Source: Microbacterium trichothecenolyticum (GTDB taxonomy: Bacteria; Actinomycetota; Actinomycetes; Actinomycetales; Microbacteriaceae). Taken from it: a stretch of DNA of 64,000 nucleotides. Shown here piece by piece: positions 16,872-24,976 of the stretch. A program made the translations under genes and the position numbers. Position 1 is the stretch's first letter. Each line of letters opens with the position of its first letter. The stretch is taken from assembly GCF_030818955.1 (NCBI RefSeq), contig NZ_JAUTBF010000001.1, forward strand, positions 3,410,001 to 3,474,000, written 5' to 3'. The notes under the pieces were generated by a model, which searched no databases, was not told where the DNA came from, and saw only the letters and a program-made list of their open reading frames with translations.

Positions 16872-17387
16872 ATGGCGCAGAAGGATGCATCGGTCGCCGA
16901 GCTCACGAAGAACTTCGAGAACTCGACCGCCGTTCTGCTGACCGAGTACCGCGGTCTGACGGTTGCCCAGCTCAAGCAGCTGCGCAACGACATCCGTCAG
17001 GACGCGGATTACGCCGTGGTGAAGAACACGCTGACCAAGATCGCCGCGTCCAACGCGGGGGTCACGGGACTGGATGACGAGCTCAAGGGCCCGTCCGCCA
17101 TCGCGTTCGTGCACGGTGACCCCGTCGCCGTCGCGAAGAGCCTGCGTGCCTTCGCCAAGGCTAACCCTCAGCTCGTGGTGAAGGGCGGCTACTTCGATGG
17201 CGCCCCCCTGACCGCTGCTGAGGTCAACAAGCTCGCCGATCTCGAGAGCCGTGAAGTCCTGCTGGCGAAGCTCGCCGGTGCGATGAAGGCCTCGCTGACC
17301 AAGGCGGCATACGTCTTCCAGGCGCTTCCGTCGAAGGCCGTTCGCACGGTCGACGCGTTGCGCGAGAAGCAGGACACCGCGGCCTGA
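16872..17387 (+). CDS. rplJ: 50S ribosomal protein L10
   Basis: The 171-residue protein matches L10: [41 protein letters not shown], then TLTKIAA and the L12-binding C-terminal helix (LREKQDTAA at the end). L10 anchors L7/L12 dimers to the ribosomal stalk. The ATG at 16872 has an AAGGAGTGGCC ribosome binding site. rplL follows 38 bp later. Confidence 0.97.
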   Translation: MAQKDASVAELTKNFENSTAVLLTEYRGLTVAQLKQLRNDIRQDADYAVVKNTLTKIAASNAGVTGLDDELKGPSAIAFVHGDPVAVAKSLRAFAKANPQLVVKGGYFDGAPLTAAEVNKLADLESREVLLAKLAGAMKASLTKAAYVFQALPSKAVRTVDALREKQDTAA

Positions 17388-17425
17388 ACCGGCCCGGCTG
17401 ATTAACCCGATCAAGGAGATACAAC

Positions 17426-17813
17426 ATGGCTAAGCTCAGCCACCGAAGAGCTGCTCGACGCGTTCAAGGAGCTCACGCTCATCGAGCTGTCCGAGTTCGT
17501 CAAGGCGTTCGAGGAGACCTTCGACGTCACCGCTGCCGCCCCCGTGGCCGTGGCCGGCCCCGCCGCCGGTGGCGCTGCCCCCGCCGAAGAGGTCGAGGAG
17601 AAGGACTCGTTCGACGTCGTCCTCGAGGCCGCCGGCGACAAGAAGATCCAGGTCATCAAGGTCGTCCGCGAGCTCACCTCGCTCGGCCTCGGCGAGGCCA
17701 AGGCCGTCGTCGATGGCGCTCCCAAGGCCGTGCTCGAGGGCGCGAACAAGGAGACCGCCGACAAGGCCAAGGAGGCCCTCGAGGCCGCCGGCGCTACGGT
17801 GACCCTGAAGTAA
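17426..17813 (+). CDS. rplL: 50S ribosomal protein L7/L12 with an apparent 1-nt frameshift
   Basis: From ATG 17426 the sequence reads MAKLS, then changes frame at about 17441 because of one extra C. Continuing one frame over from 17442 gives [39 protein letters not shown] and the whole C-terminal domain ([30 protein letters not shown]) to the stop at 17811-17813. Corrected, it is a normal 128-residue L7/L12. No start codon exists in the main frame before GTG 17541/17544, which would delete the dimerisation domain. As L7/L12 is needed for translation, an error in the sequence is the likeliest cause. Confidence 0.9.
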
Positions 17814-17848
17814 TCACGCTTCACACGGTCGCGGCAACGCGAACCATC

Positions 17849-17883
17849 TGAAGGCCCGGATGCCATTGGCATCCGGGCCTTCA
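17849..17883 (+). terminator. Terminator after rplJL
   Basis: TGAAGGCCCGGATGCC (17849-17864) pairs perfectly with 17868-17883 around a 3-nt loop and is followed by TCGTT. The 16-bp stem contains the over-represented GGATGCC/GGCATCC word in both arms. Confidence 0.85.
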
Positions 17884-18046
17884 TCGTTCCCGCCGAAGGG
17901 TCGGGATGCCGCCCCCGCACGCCCCCGATCGTTCACATGATGGCAACGAACGAACCCTGGGAATTCCTGATGAGGTCGTCTACGGTCGAAGAGACCCCCC
18001 CGTCGATCCCCCCACCCGACGATGTCCGTCGGACCGCAGGAGACCC

Positions 18047-21000
18047 ATGTCCCCCATGCCTTCTCGGCGACCCTCGGGCCGCCCCTCGACCGCTCTGAGT
18101 GCGGCCGTCGCCGCCGCCCTGCTCGGCTCCGCCCTCGTCGCCCCGGCCGCGTCCGCGGCCACGATCGAGTCACCCGCACCCGTCGACACGGCGGCCCCCG
18201 AGACTGCGGCGACCGCCTCACCCGGCCCTGAGACCGACGACCCGGCTCCCGAAGACGCGTCGCGCGCCGAGGCGCCAGCGCCCGATGCGGCAGCGACCGA
18301 GAGCCCGGCCATCGAGCCCCCGACCTCCGAAGCGACGACCGAGACCCCGGAGGCCGTCGTCGCCGCGGCCGCCATCACCCCCATCCGTGACATCCAGGGC
18401 GAGGGCGACAGCACCCCGCTCGACGGTCAGACCGTCACCACGCGGGGCATCGTCACTGCCGCGTATCCCACGGGCGGCTACAACGGCTTCTTCCTGCAGA
18501 CCGCGGGCACGGGGGCCGAGACGGGCACCGCGCACACGGCATCCGACGCGCTCTTCGTCTACGGTTCCCGCGCCGTCGCCGAGGTCTCGGTCGGCGACTA
18601 CGTCGAGGTCAGCGGGACGGCGGGAGAGTACAACGGCCTCACCCAGATCGTCTCGGATGCCGACCTCGTCACCGTCTTGACCGACGAGGCCGCGGCCGTC
18701 ACCCCGGCGCCGATCGGCTGGCCGCGCACCGACGCCGCGCGCGAGCGCTTCGAGGGCATGCTGCTCGCGCCGCAGGGTGACTTCACCGTCACCAACACCT
18801 ACATCACAGGCCAGTACGCCGAGGTGGGTCTCGCTGCGGGGACGACTCCGCTCATCGCGCCCACCGAGGTCGCCCGCCCGGGCACGTCCGCCTTCGACGA
18901 CGCCGTCGCCGACAACGCCGCGCGCGGGGTCGTCCTCGACGACGGGGCCTCGCTGAACTTCCAGCGGTCGGCCACCGGCGTCCCGCTGCCGTACCTGTCG
19001 CTCACCGACCCCGTCCGCGTCGGCGCTCCGGTGACCTTCACGCGACCGGTCGTGCTCGACTTCCGCAACGATGCCTGGAAGTTCCAGCCCACCTCCCAGC
19101 TCACCGTCGACAACGCCGCCGACGTGCAGCCCGCCACGTTCCAGAACACCCGCACGGAGGGCCCCGCCGACGTCGGCGGCACAGTGCAACTCGCGAGCTT
19201 CAACGTGCTCAACTACTTCACCACCACGGCGGAGGACGTGGGCTGCGACTCCGTCTACCGGGACCGCGAGGGCAACCCGACCACCGCGAACCGGTGCCCG
19301 GAGCCCGGGCCTCGCGGTGCCGCGAACGACGAGAACTTCCAGCGCCAGCAGGCGAAGATCGTCGCGGCGTTGAACGGCCTGGATGCCGAGGTCGTCTCGC
19401 TCGAGGAGATCGAGAACTCCGCAGCCCTCGGCGAGCCGCGTGACGAGGCGCTGTCGACGCTTGTCGACGCGCTCAACACCGCGGTGGGCGACGAGGTCTG
19501 GGCTTTCGTGCCCTCACCGTCCGCGCTTCCCGCGTCGGAAGACGTCATCCGCACCGCCTTCATCTACAAGAAGGCGACCGTGGCCCCCGTGGGCGAGAGC
19601 TTCATCCTCGACGACCCGGCATTCGCCAACGCACGCCAGCCGCTCGCACAGGGGTTTGCGCCCGCCGGCAGCGACGAGGCGGCGTTCATCGCCATCGTGA
19701 ACCACTTCAAGTCCAAGAGTGACAGCGACCCGGAGGCCGAGGGCGACAACGCCGACGGCGACCAGGGTGCCTTCAACGGCGACCGCGTGCGCCAGGCCGA
19801 GGCGCTCGTCGCCTTCGCGAACGCGCGCAGCGACGCGCTGGGCGTCGACGAGGTGTTCCTCCTCGGCGACTTCAACGCCTATACCCAGGAGGACCCCCTC
19901 CAGGTGCTGCGTGATGCGGGGTACGTCGACCTCGCGGCGGGCACCGGGAAGTACACCTACTCGTTCAGCGGCGAGTCCGGCTCGCTCGACCACGTGTTCG
20001 CCTCCCCGGCGGCCCGGCAGCTCGTCAGCGGCACCGACATCTGGAACATCAATGCCGGTGAGGCCCTCGCGCTGGAATACAGCCGGTACAACGCCAACGT
20101 GCGGAACTTCTACGATGCCTCGCCCTATCGCTCGAGCGACCACGACCCCGTCGTCGTCGGCATCGACCTGTCGGGGACGACCGAGCTCAACCTGCTCAAC
20201 ATCAACGACTTCCACGGCCGCATCGACGCCAACACCGTGACCTTCGCGGGAACGGTCGAGCAGCTGCGCGCCGAGGAAGGCGACGACCGCTCGCTCTTCC
20301 TCTCCAACGGCGACAACATCGGTGCCTCGCTGTTCGCCTCGGCCAACGCGCAAGACACCCCCACGATCGACGTGCTCAACGCGCTCGAGCTCGCGGCATC
20401 CTCCGTCGGAAATCACGAGTTCGACAAGGGCATCGACGACCTCACGGGCCGCGTCACCGGCCGGGCGGACTTCCCGTACCTCGGCGCGAACGTGTACCGC
20501 GATGGGGAGCCCCTGCTGCCCGGGTACGAGATCGTCGAGGTGAACGGTCTGCGCGTCGGGGTGATCGGTGCCGTCACAGAGGAGACCGCGTCGCTCGTGA
20601 GTCCGGGCGGCATCGAGGGCATCGAGTTCCGCGAGCCGGTCGCCGAGGTGAACCGGGTGGTCGCCGAGATCCGTGATCAGGTCGACATCCTCGTGGCCGA
20701 GTACCACGAGGGCGCGGCCGAGGGAGAGTCCGCGGACGCCACTCTCGACGATGCACTCGCGGCGGGCGGTGCGTTCGCGCGCATCGTGACCGAGACGGAT
20801 GCCGATGTCGACGCGATCTTCACCGGTCACACCCACGAGGAGTACGCGTGGGAGGCCCCCGTCCCGGGCGGCGAGGGCACTCGACCCGTGCTGCAGACCG
20901 GCAACTACGGCGAGAACATCGGCCAGGTCGTGCTCACCGTCGACCGTGAGAGCGGCGACGTCGTCGGACACGAAGCCCGCAACGTGCCGCGTCTGGCTGC

Positions 21001-22228
21001 CGAGGTCGTCGCGGACGACCCGGAGCAGACCGCCGCGAATAAGGCAGCCTTGAATGCCGAGCTGATTGCGACTTACCCGCGAGTGGCCGAGGTGGCCGAC
21101 ATCGTCGACCGTGCCCTCGAGGAAGCCGACCGCGTCGGTTCGCAGCCGGTGGGATCGGTCGCGGCCGACATCACCACCGCCTTCCTCGGCGGAGGATACG
21201 TGGACGGCGTCTACCAGGGCGGGAAGCGCGACGACCGGTCCCGGCAGTCCGCTCTCGGCAACCTCGTCGCCGACGCCCTGCTCGACGCCCTCGACGACCC
21301 CGCGCGCGGGGGCGCCGACGTCACCGTGGTCAACCCGGGCGGCCTGCGGGCCGAACTGCTGCGCGGCGACGACGGAGTGATCACGTTCGCCGAGGCCAAC
21401 GCGGTGCTGCCGTTCGTGAACAACCTCGGCACGACGAGCTTGACCGGTGATCAGCTACGGCGCCTGCTCGAGCAGCAGTGGGGCGACGCGGCCGGGCGCG
21501 CGGCGACGCTCGCGCTCAGCGTCTCGGACAACCTGCGCTACACCTACGACGCGACGCGTCCCGCCGGGGAGCGCATCACGGGCGTCTGGATCGACGATGC
21601 CGCAGTCGACCCCGCGGCGTCGTACCGGGTCGGCTCGTTCAGCTTCCTGCTGCAGGGTGGCGACGCGTTCACGGTCTTCGGGGAGGGCAGCGAGTCGCGC
21701 GACTCGGGTCTCATCGATCGAGACGGGTGGATCTCGTACCTGTCGGCGAATCCCGGTCTCGTGCCCGACTTCGGCGCTCGCGGAGTTCAGGTCACCGGGG
21801 TTCCCGCCGAGGTCGTCCGCGGGGCGGAAGCGGCTTTCACGGTCTCCGGCCTCGACCTCACCTCGCTCGGTAGCCCTGCGGCGGCGACGGCGACCGTGAC
21901 GCTCGGTGCGGGGGAGCCGCAGACGGTCGCCGTCCGCGACGGCATCGCCGAGGTCGTCGTCGCGGTCCCCACCGATGCGCCCGCTGCGCTCGACATCACC
22001 GTCTCGACCGTATCGGGCTCGACAGCCACGGTTCCCGTGCGCGTGATCGGTGCCGTCGAAGGTGAGCCGGAGGCACCCGGCGGGGGCGAGGCGGCTCCCG
22101 GTTCTCCGGGATCCCTCCCGCGCACGGGCATCGACGCCGGGTGGATGGGGGGCGGCGTGCTCGCCGCCCTCGCCCTGCTCACCCTCGGCGTCGCGGCCCG
22201 ACGAGGTGGAGCACGCCGAGCGAACTGA
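18047..22228 (+). CDS. Secreted ExeM/NucH-type nuclease fused to 5'-nucleotidase, LPXTG-anchored
   Basis: The 1393-residue protein starts with a signal peptide (about residues 1-38) and an Ala/Pro/Thr-rich linker. Residues about 110-710 form an ExeM-like extracellular endonuclease: an OB-like part (GQTVTTRGIVTAAYP) and an EEP domain with LASFNVLNYF, VVSLEEIENS, LLGDFNAY and SSDHDPVVVG. Residues about 713-1228 form a UshA-type 5'-nucleotidase: NINDFHGRID, SNGDNIG, SVGNHEFDKG, FTGHTHEE and a C-terminal substrate domain. The tail has the sortase signal LPRTG (1357-1361), a TM segment and RRGGARR. It probably degrades external DNA to nucleosides and phosphate at the cell wall. ATG 18047 follows GCAGGAGACCC. 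Confidence 0.92.
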   Translation: MSPMPSRRPSGRPSTALSAAVAAALLGSALVAPAASAATIESPAPVDTAAPETAATASPGPETDDPAPEDASRAEAPAPDAAATESPAIEPPTSEATTETPEAVVAAAAITPIRDIQGEGDSTPLDGQTVTTRGIVTAAYPTGGYNGFFLQTAGTGAETGTAHTASDALFVYGSRAVAEVSVGDYVEVSGTAGEYNGLTQIVSDADLVTVLTDEAAAVTPAPIGWPRTDAARERFEGMLLAPQGDFTVTNTYITGQYAEVGLAAGTTPLIAPTEVARPGTSAFDDAVADNAARGVVLDDGASLNFQRSATGVPLPYLSLTDPVRVGAPVTFTRPVVLDFRNDAWKFQPTSQLTVDNAADVQPATFQNTRTEGPADVGGTVQLASFNVLNYFTTTAEDVGCDSVYRDREGNPTTANRCPEPGPRGAANDENFQRQQAKIVAALNGLDAEVVSLEEIENSAALGEPRDEALSTLVDALNTAVGDEVWAFVPSPSALPASEDVIRTAFIYKKATVAPVGESFILDDPAFANARQPLAQGFAPAGSDEAAFIAIVNHFKSKSDSDPEAEGDNADGDQGAFNGDRVRQAEALVAFANARSDALGVDEVFLLGDFNAYTQEDPLQVLRDAGYVDLAAGTGKYTYSFSGESGSLDHVFASPAARQLVSGTDIWNINAGEALALEYSRYNANVRNFYDASPYRSSDHDPVVVGIDLSGTTELNLLNINDFHGRIDANTVTFAGTVEQLRAEEGDDRSLFLSNGDNIGASLFASANAQDTPTIDVLNALELAASSVGNHEFDKGIDDLTGRVTGRADFPYLGANVYRDGEPLLPGYEIVEVNGLRVGVIGAVTEETASLVSPGGIEGIEFREPVAEVNRVVAEIRDQVDILVAEYHEGAAEGESADATLDDALAAGGAFARIVTETDADVDAIFTGHTHEEYAWEAPVPGGEGTRPVLQTGNYGENIGQVVLTVDRESGDVVGHEARNVPRLAAEVVADDPEQTAANKAALNAELIATYPRVAEVADIVDRALEEADRVGSQPVGSVAADITTAFLGGGYVDGVYQGGKRDDRSRQSALGNLVADALLDALDDPARGGADVTVVNPGGLRAELLRGDDGVITFAEANAVLPFVNNLGTTSLTGDQLRRLLEQQWGDAAGRAATLALSVSDNLRYTYDATRPAGERITGVWIDDAAVDPAASYRVGSFSFLLQGGDAFTVFGEGSESRDSGLIDRDGWISYLSANPGLVPDFGARGVQVTGVPAEVVRGAEAAFTVSGLDLTSLGSPAAATATVTLGAGEPQTVAVRDGIAEVVVAVPTDAPAALDITVSTVSGSTATVPVRVIGAVEGEPEAPGGGEAAPGSPGSLPRTGIDAGWMGGGVLAALALLTLGVAARRGGARRAN

Positions 22229-22231
22229 CGC

Positions 22232-22282
22232 GTGACACACAGGGGCCCCGGATGCCATGGCATCCGGGGCTCCGTGTGTCAC
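22232..22282. terminator. Bidirectional terminator between the nuclease and LacI genes
   Basis: A long hairpin pairs 22232-22256 with 22259-22282 almost completely; its core is CCCCGGATGCC with complement. It overlaps the stop codon of the LacI gene on the opposite strand, so one structure serves both convergent genes. Confidence 0.8.
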
Positions 22283-23289
22283 ACGGATCGCGGAGGAGCG
22301 GTGGAGGCGCGCACCACGAGGCGCGTGGCCGCCTCGGTGCGTCGGACGGGACCGGCCTCGCCCTCGATCATCGACAGCAGCAGTCTGGTGGCCTCGACAC
22401 CCTGGTCGAGGGGGAACTGCTCGATCGTGGTGAGCGAGAACATCTCGGCGTAGTCGTGCCCGTCGATGCCGACCACGCTGAGCTCGGTGGGGACCGAGAT
22501 GCCCATGCGGCGCGCGGCGATGATGACGCCGATCGCGACCTCGTCGCACGCGGCGACGACCCCGGTGGGCCGGGACGCCGCGTCGGCGAGGAACGATGCC
22601 GCGGCGCCATACGCGTCGGTGATCGTCAGCGTCGACGGGACATCGCGGATGCGCACGGCGAGACCGTGATCGTTCATCGCGTTGCGGTAGCCGATGGAGC
22701 GCTCGTCGACGTCTTTCGCGGGAGCGTCGGTGGGCGGGGTGCTACCGACGAAGGCGATGTCGGTGTGGCCGAGCGCGATCAGATGCTGCGTGATGATGCG
22801 GGTGATGCCCACGTTGTCCAAGCCCAGCGTGGGCACGCCGCTGAGCGCGTTGCCGATGCTGACGACGGGCTTGCCGATGTTCGCCAGACGCTCGAGATCG
22901 GCGTCGTCGGGCTCCAGCGCCACGGCGATGATGCCGTCGAAGCGCTTGCGGGCGAGGTAGGTGGAGTACAGGCTCTCGCGGTCGTGGGAACCGGGCTCGG
23001 CGACATAGAGGGTCACGTCGTACCCGCGCGGGATGAGCGTGCGCTCGACGCCCTCGACGATCGCGCCGAAATACCAGCGGTTGACCTTCGGGACGATGAG
23101 GGCGATCGTGCGGGTACGACCCGTGGCCAGGCTGACCGCGCTCGTCGACGGGACGTACCCGAGCGACGTCGCCGCGTCGGACACTCGACGACGGGTGTCG
23201 TCGGAGACGTAGCCGCCGCCCGTCAGCGCGCGACTCGCCGTCGATTTCGACACGCCTGCCAGGCGTGCCACATCGGCGATTCCGCTCAT
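22279..23289 (-). CDS. LacI-family transcriptional regulator
   Basis: The 336-residue protein starts MSGIADVARLAGVSKSTASRALTGGGYVSDDTRRRV, a LacI HTH with hinge helix, and continues with a sugar-binding domain ending in TRLVVRAST. ATG 23289 is the only start that gives the family N-terminus. It is divergent from an AglEFG-like sugar importer, and two matching palindromes lie in the shared 236-bp spacer, so it most likely represses both itself and the importer until sugar binds. Confidence 0.93.
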   Translation of the reverse strand: MSGIADVARLAGVSKSTASRALTGGGYVSDDTRRRVSDAATSLGYVPSTSAVSLATGRTRTIALIVPKVNRWYFGAIVEGVERTLIPRGYDVTLYVAEPGSHDRESLYSTYLARKRFDGIIAVALEPDDADLERLANIGKPVVSIGNALSGVPTLGLDNVGITRIITQHLIALGHTDIAFVGSTPPTDAPAKDVDERSIGYRNAMNDHGLAVRIRDVPSTLTITDAYGAAASFLADAASRPTGVVAACDEVAIGVIIAARRMGISVPTELSVVGIDGHDYAEMFSLTTIEQFPLDQGVEATRLLLSMIEGEAGPVRRTEAATRLVVRASTAPPRSV

Positions 23290-23360
23290 TGCGTGATCCT
23301 CGTTGTCGGGTCGACATCCGTGTCGACGTCGAAGAAGAGTATCCGACATTGCGCGAATGT

Positions 23361-23372
23361 GGAACCGGTTTC
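23361..23372. promoter_or_regulatory. LacI-type operator 1
   Basis: GGAACCGGTTTC within TGTGGAACCGGTTTCGTG is a near-perfect palindrome with the central CG typical of LacI-family sites. It lies 72 bp upstream of the regulator start codon and shares TGTGGAAYCGGTT with operator 2. Confidence 0.75.
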
Positions 23373-23469
23373 GTGTCAAGACCCTGGTCGCGAACACCGG
23401 AAAATCGCGAGTTACCCGTTCGTGATCTTTCGGCGTTGCGTGAACTCGGGTTGTCCCTTACGGTGATGT

Positions 23470-23481
23470 GGAATCGGTTCC
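23470..23481. promoter_or_regulatory. LacI-type operator 2
   Basis: GGAATCGGTTCC within TGTGGAATCGGTTCCTGAC is the second copy of the site, 45 bp before the solute-binding-protein start codon and 109 bp from operator 1. Two sites placed near the two divergent promoters suggest repression of both directions, possibly by looping. Confidence 0.75.
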
Positions 23482-23525
23482 TGACAGGATCCGAGGCACC
23501 ATATGACTCGAAGAGGAGAAACCAC

Positions 23526-24851
23526 ATGGGTATGTCACAGCGGACACGCCTTCTGGCACCGGTCGGTCTGCTCGCGGTGGGCGCAATCGCTCTCGCAGGC
23601 TGCGCCGAGGGCGACAGCAGCGGCACCGCGACGGGCGGCGAGACCACCGTCCGCATCTCCGGCGGCATCACCGGCTCCGAGGCCGACCTGCTCAACCAGT
23701 CGTTCGAGCAGTTCACGGCCGACACCGGCATCAAGGTCGTCTACACCGGCGACAAGAGCTTCGAGGGCAACATCGTCACCAAGGTGACCGGTGGCGATGC
23801 CCCCGACATCGCGATCGTTCCGCAGCCGGGTCTGCTCAAGACCCTCATCGGCACGGGCGACGTCCAGAAGGCATCCGACACCGTCTCGTCGAACGTCGAC
23901 GAGTACTGGGGCGAGGACTGGAAGTCCTACGGCAGCGAGGACGGCACCTTCTACGCCGCGCCCATGCTCGCCAACCTCAAGGGCTACGTCTGGTACTCGC
24001 CGGCGAAGTTCAAGGAGTGGGGCGTCGAGGTCCCCAAGACGCTCGACGAGCTCTTGACCCTCACCGCCACGATCCAGCAGAAGACGGGCGCCGCCCCGTG
24101 GTGCGCCGGCTTCGCCTCCGGCGACGCATCGGGCTGGCCCGGCACAGACTGGATCGAGGACATGGTCCTGCGCCAGTCCGGCCCCGACGTCTACGACCAG
24201 TGGGTCGCCAACGAGGTCAAGTTCACCGATGCCCCCATCAAGGAGGCGTTCGACACGACGGGCAAGTTCCTGCTCAACCCCGCCTACGTGAACGCCGGCT
24301 TCGGCGACGTCCGCAGCATCAACTCGGTCGCCTTCGCCGACGTGGCCGCCAAGGTCGCCGACGGCAGCTGCCCGATGACGCACCAGGCGTCGTTCCTGTC
24401 GGCGAACTTCCTCACCGTGACCAACGCCGCGGGCCAGACGCCCACGGTCGCCCCCGACGGCGACGTGTACGCCTTCCTGCTCCCGGGCGTCACCGAGGGT
24501 GAGCTCGCTGTCGAGGGTGGCGGCGAATTCGTCGCTGCGTTCTCCGACGACGAGAACGTGCAGAAGGTCGTCGAGTTCATGTCGACGCCGGACTTCGCCA
24601 ACGCTCGCGTCAAGCTCGGCGGCGTCATCTCGGCCAACAAGGGTGCCGACCCGTCGCTGGCCTCCAGTGAGTTCCTCACCGAGGCGATGGAGACGCTGCA
24701 GGACCCGAAGACCACGCTGCGCTTCGACGCCTCCGACCTCATGCCGGCCACCGTCGGCGCGGGATCGTTCTGGAAGGGAATGGTGAGCTGGATCGACGGC
24801 ACGCCGACCGACCAGGTGCTCAGCGACATCCAGGCCGGATACAACAACTGA
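23526..24851 (+). CDS. Sugar (alpha-glucoside-like) ABC transporter substrate-binding lipoprotein
   Basis: The 441-residue protein has a lipoprotein signal (lipobox LAGC, Cys26) and a family-1 solute-binding fold: SEADLLNQSFEQFTADTGIKVVYTGDKSFEGNIVTKVTGGDAPDIAIVPQPG near the start, FASGDASGWPGTDWIEDM, and a late EFMSTPDFANARVKLGG. The architecture is that of AglE-like alpha-glucoside binding proteins. ATG 23526 follows AAGAGGAGAAACC; ATG 23532 is an alternative. A stem-loop separates it from the permease genes. Confidence 0.88.
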   Translation: MGMSQRTRLLAPVGLLAVGAIALAGCAEGDSSGTATGGETTVRISGGITGSEADLLNQSFEQFTADTGIKVVYTGDKSFEGNIVTKVTGGDAPDIAIVPQPGLLKTLIGTGDVQKASDTVSSNVDEYWGEDWKSYGSEDGTFYAAPMLANLKGYVWYSPAKFKEWGVEVPKTLDELLTLTATIQQKTGAAPWCAGFASGDASGWPGTDWIEDMVLRQSGPDVYDQWVANEVKFTDAPIKEAFDTTGKFLLNPAYVNAGFGDVRSINSVAFADVAAKVADGSCPMTHQASFLSANFLTVTNAAGQTPTVAPDGDVYAFLLPGVTEGELAVEGGGEFVAAFSDDENVQKVVEFMSTPDFANARVKLGGVISANKGADPSLASSEFLTEAMETLQDPKTTLRFDASDLMPATVGAGSFWKGMVSWIDGTPTDQVLSDIQAGYNN

Positions 24852-24864
24852 CCCGGATCTGACC

Positions 24865-24903
24865 ACCGGATGGGTCGCCCGCAGGGCGGGCGGCCCATCC
24901 GGT
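24865..24903 (+). promoter_or_regulatory. Intercistronic stem-loop after the sugar-binding-protein gene
   Basis: An 18-bp stem (24865-24882 with 24886-24903, one G-T pair, loop AGG) starts 13 bp after the stop codon. It probably protects the binding-protein mRNA or partly terminates, so the permeases are made at lower level. Confidence 0.7.
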
Positions 24904-24976
24904 CCCACACTTCTCATCTGCCCGGCCAACCGGGCACATCATCAATGAGCACGCAGCCGTGTTCGGGAGGGCCGTC

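Noticed and set aside
17426..17813. Programmed +1 frameshifting in rplL
   Set aside because: There is no slippery or in-frame stop codon context as in prfB, and L7/L12 is not known to be recoded. A sequence error explains it better.
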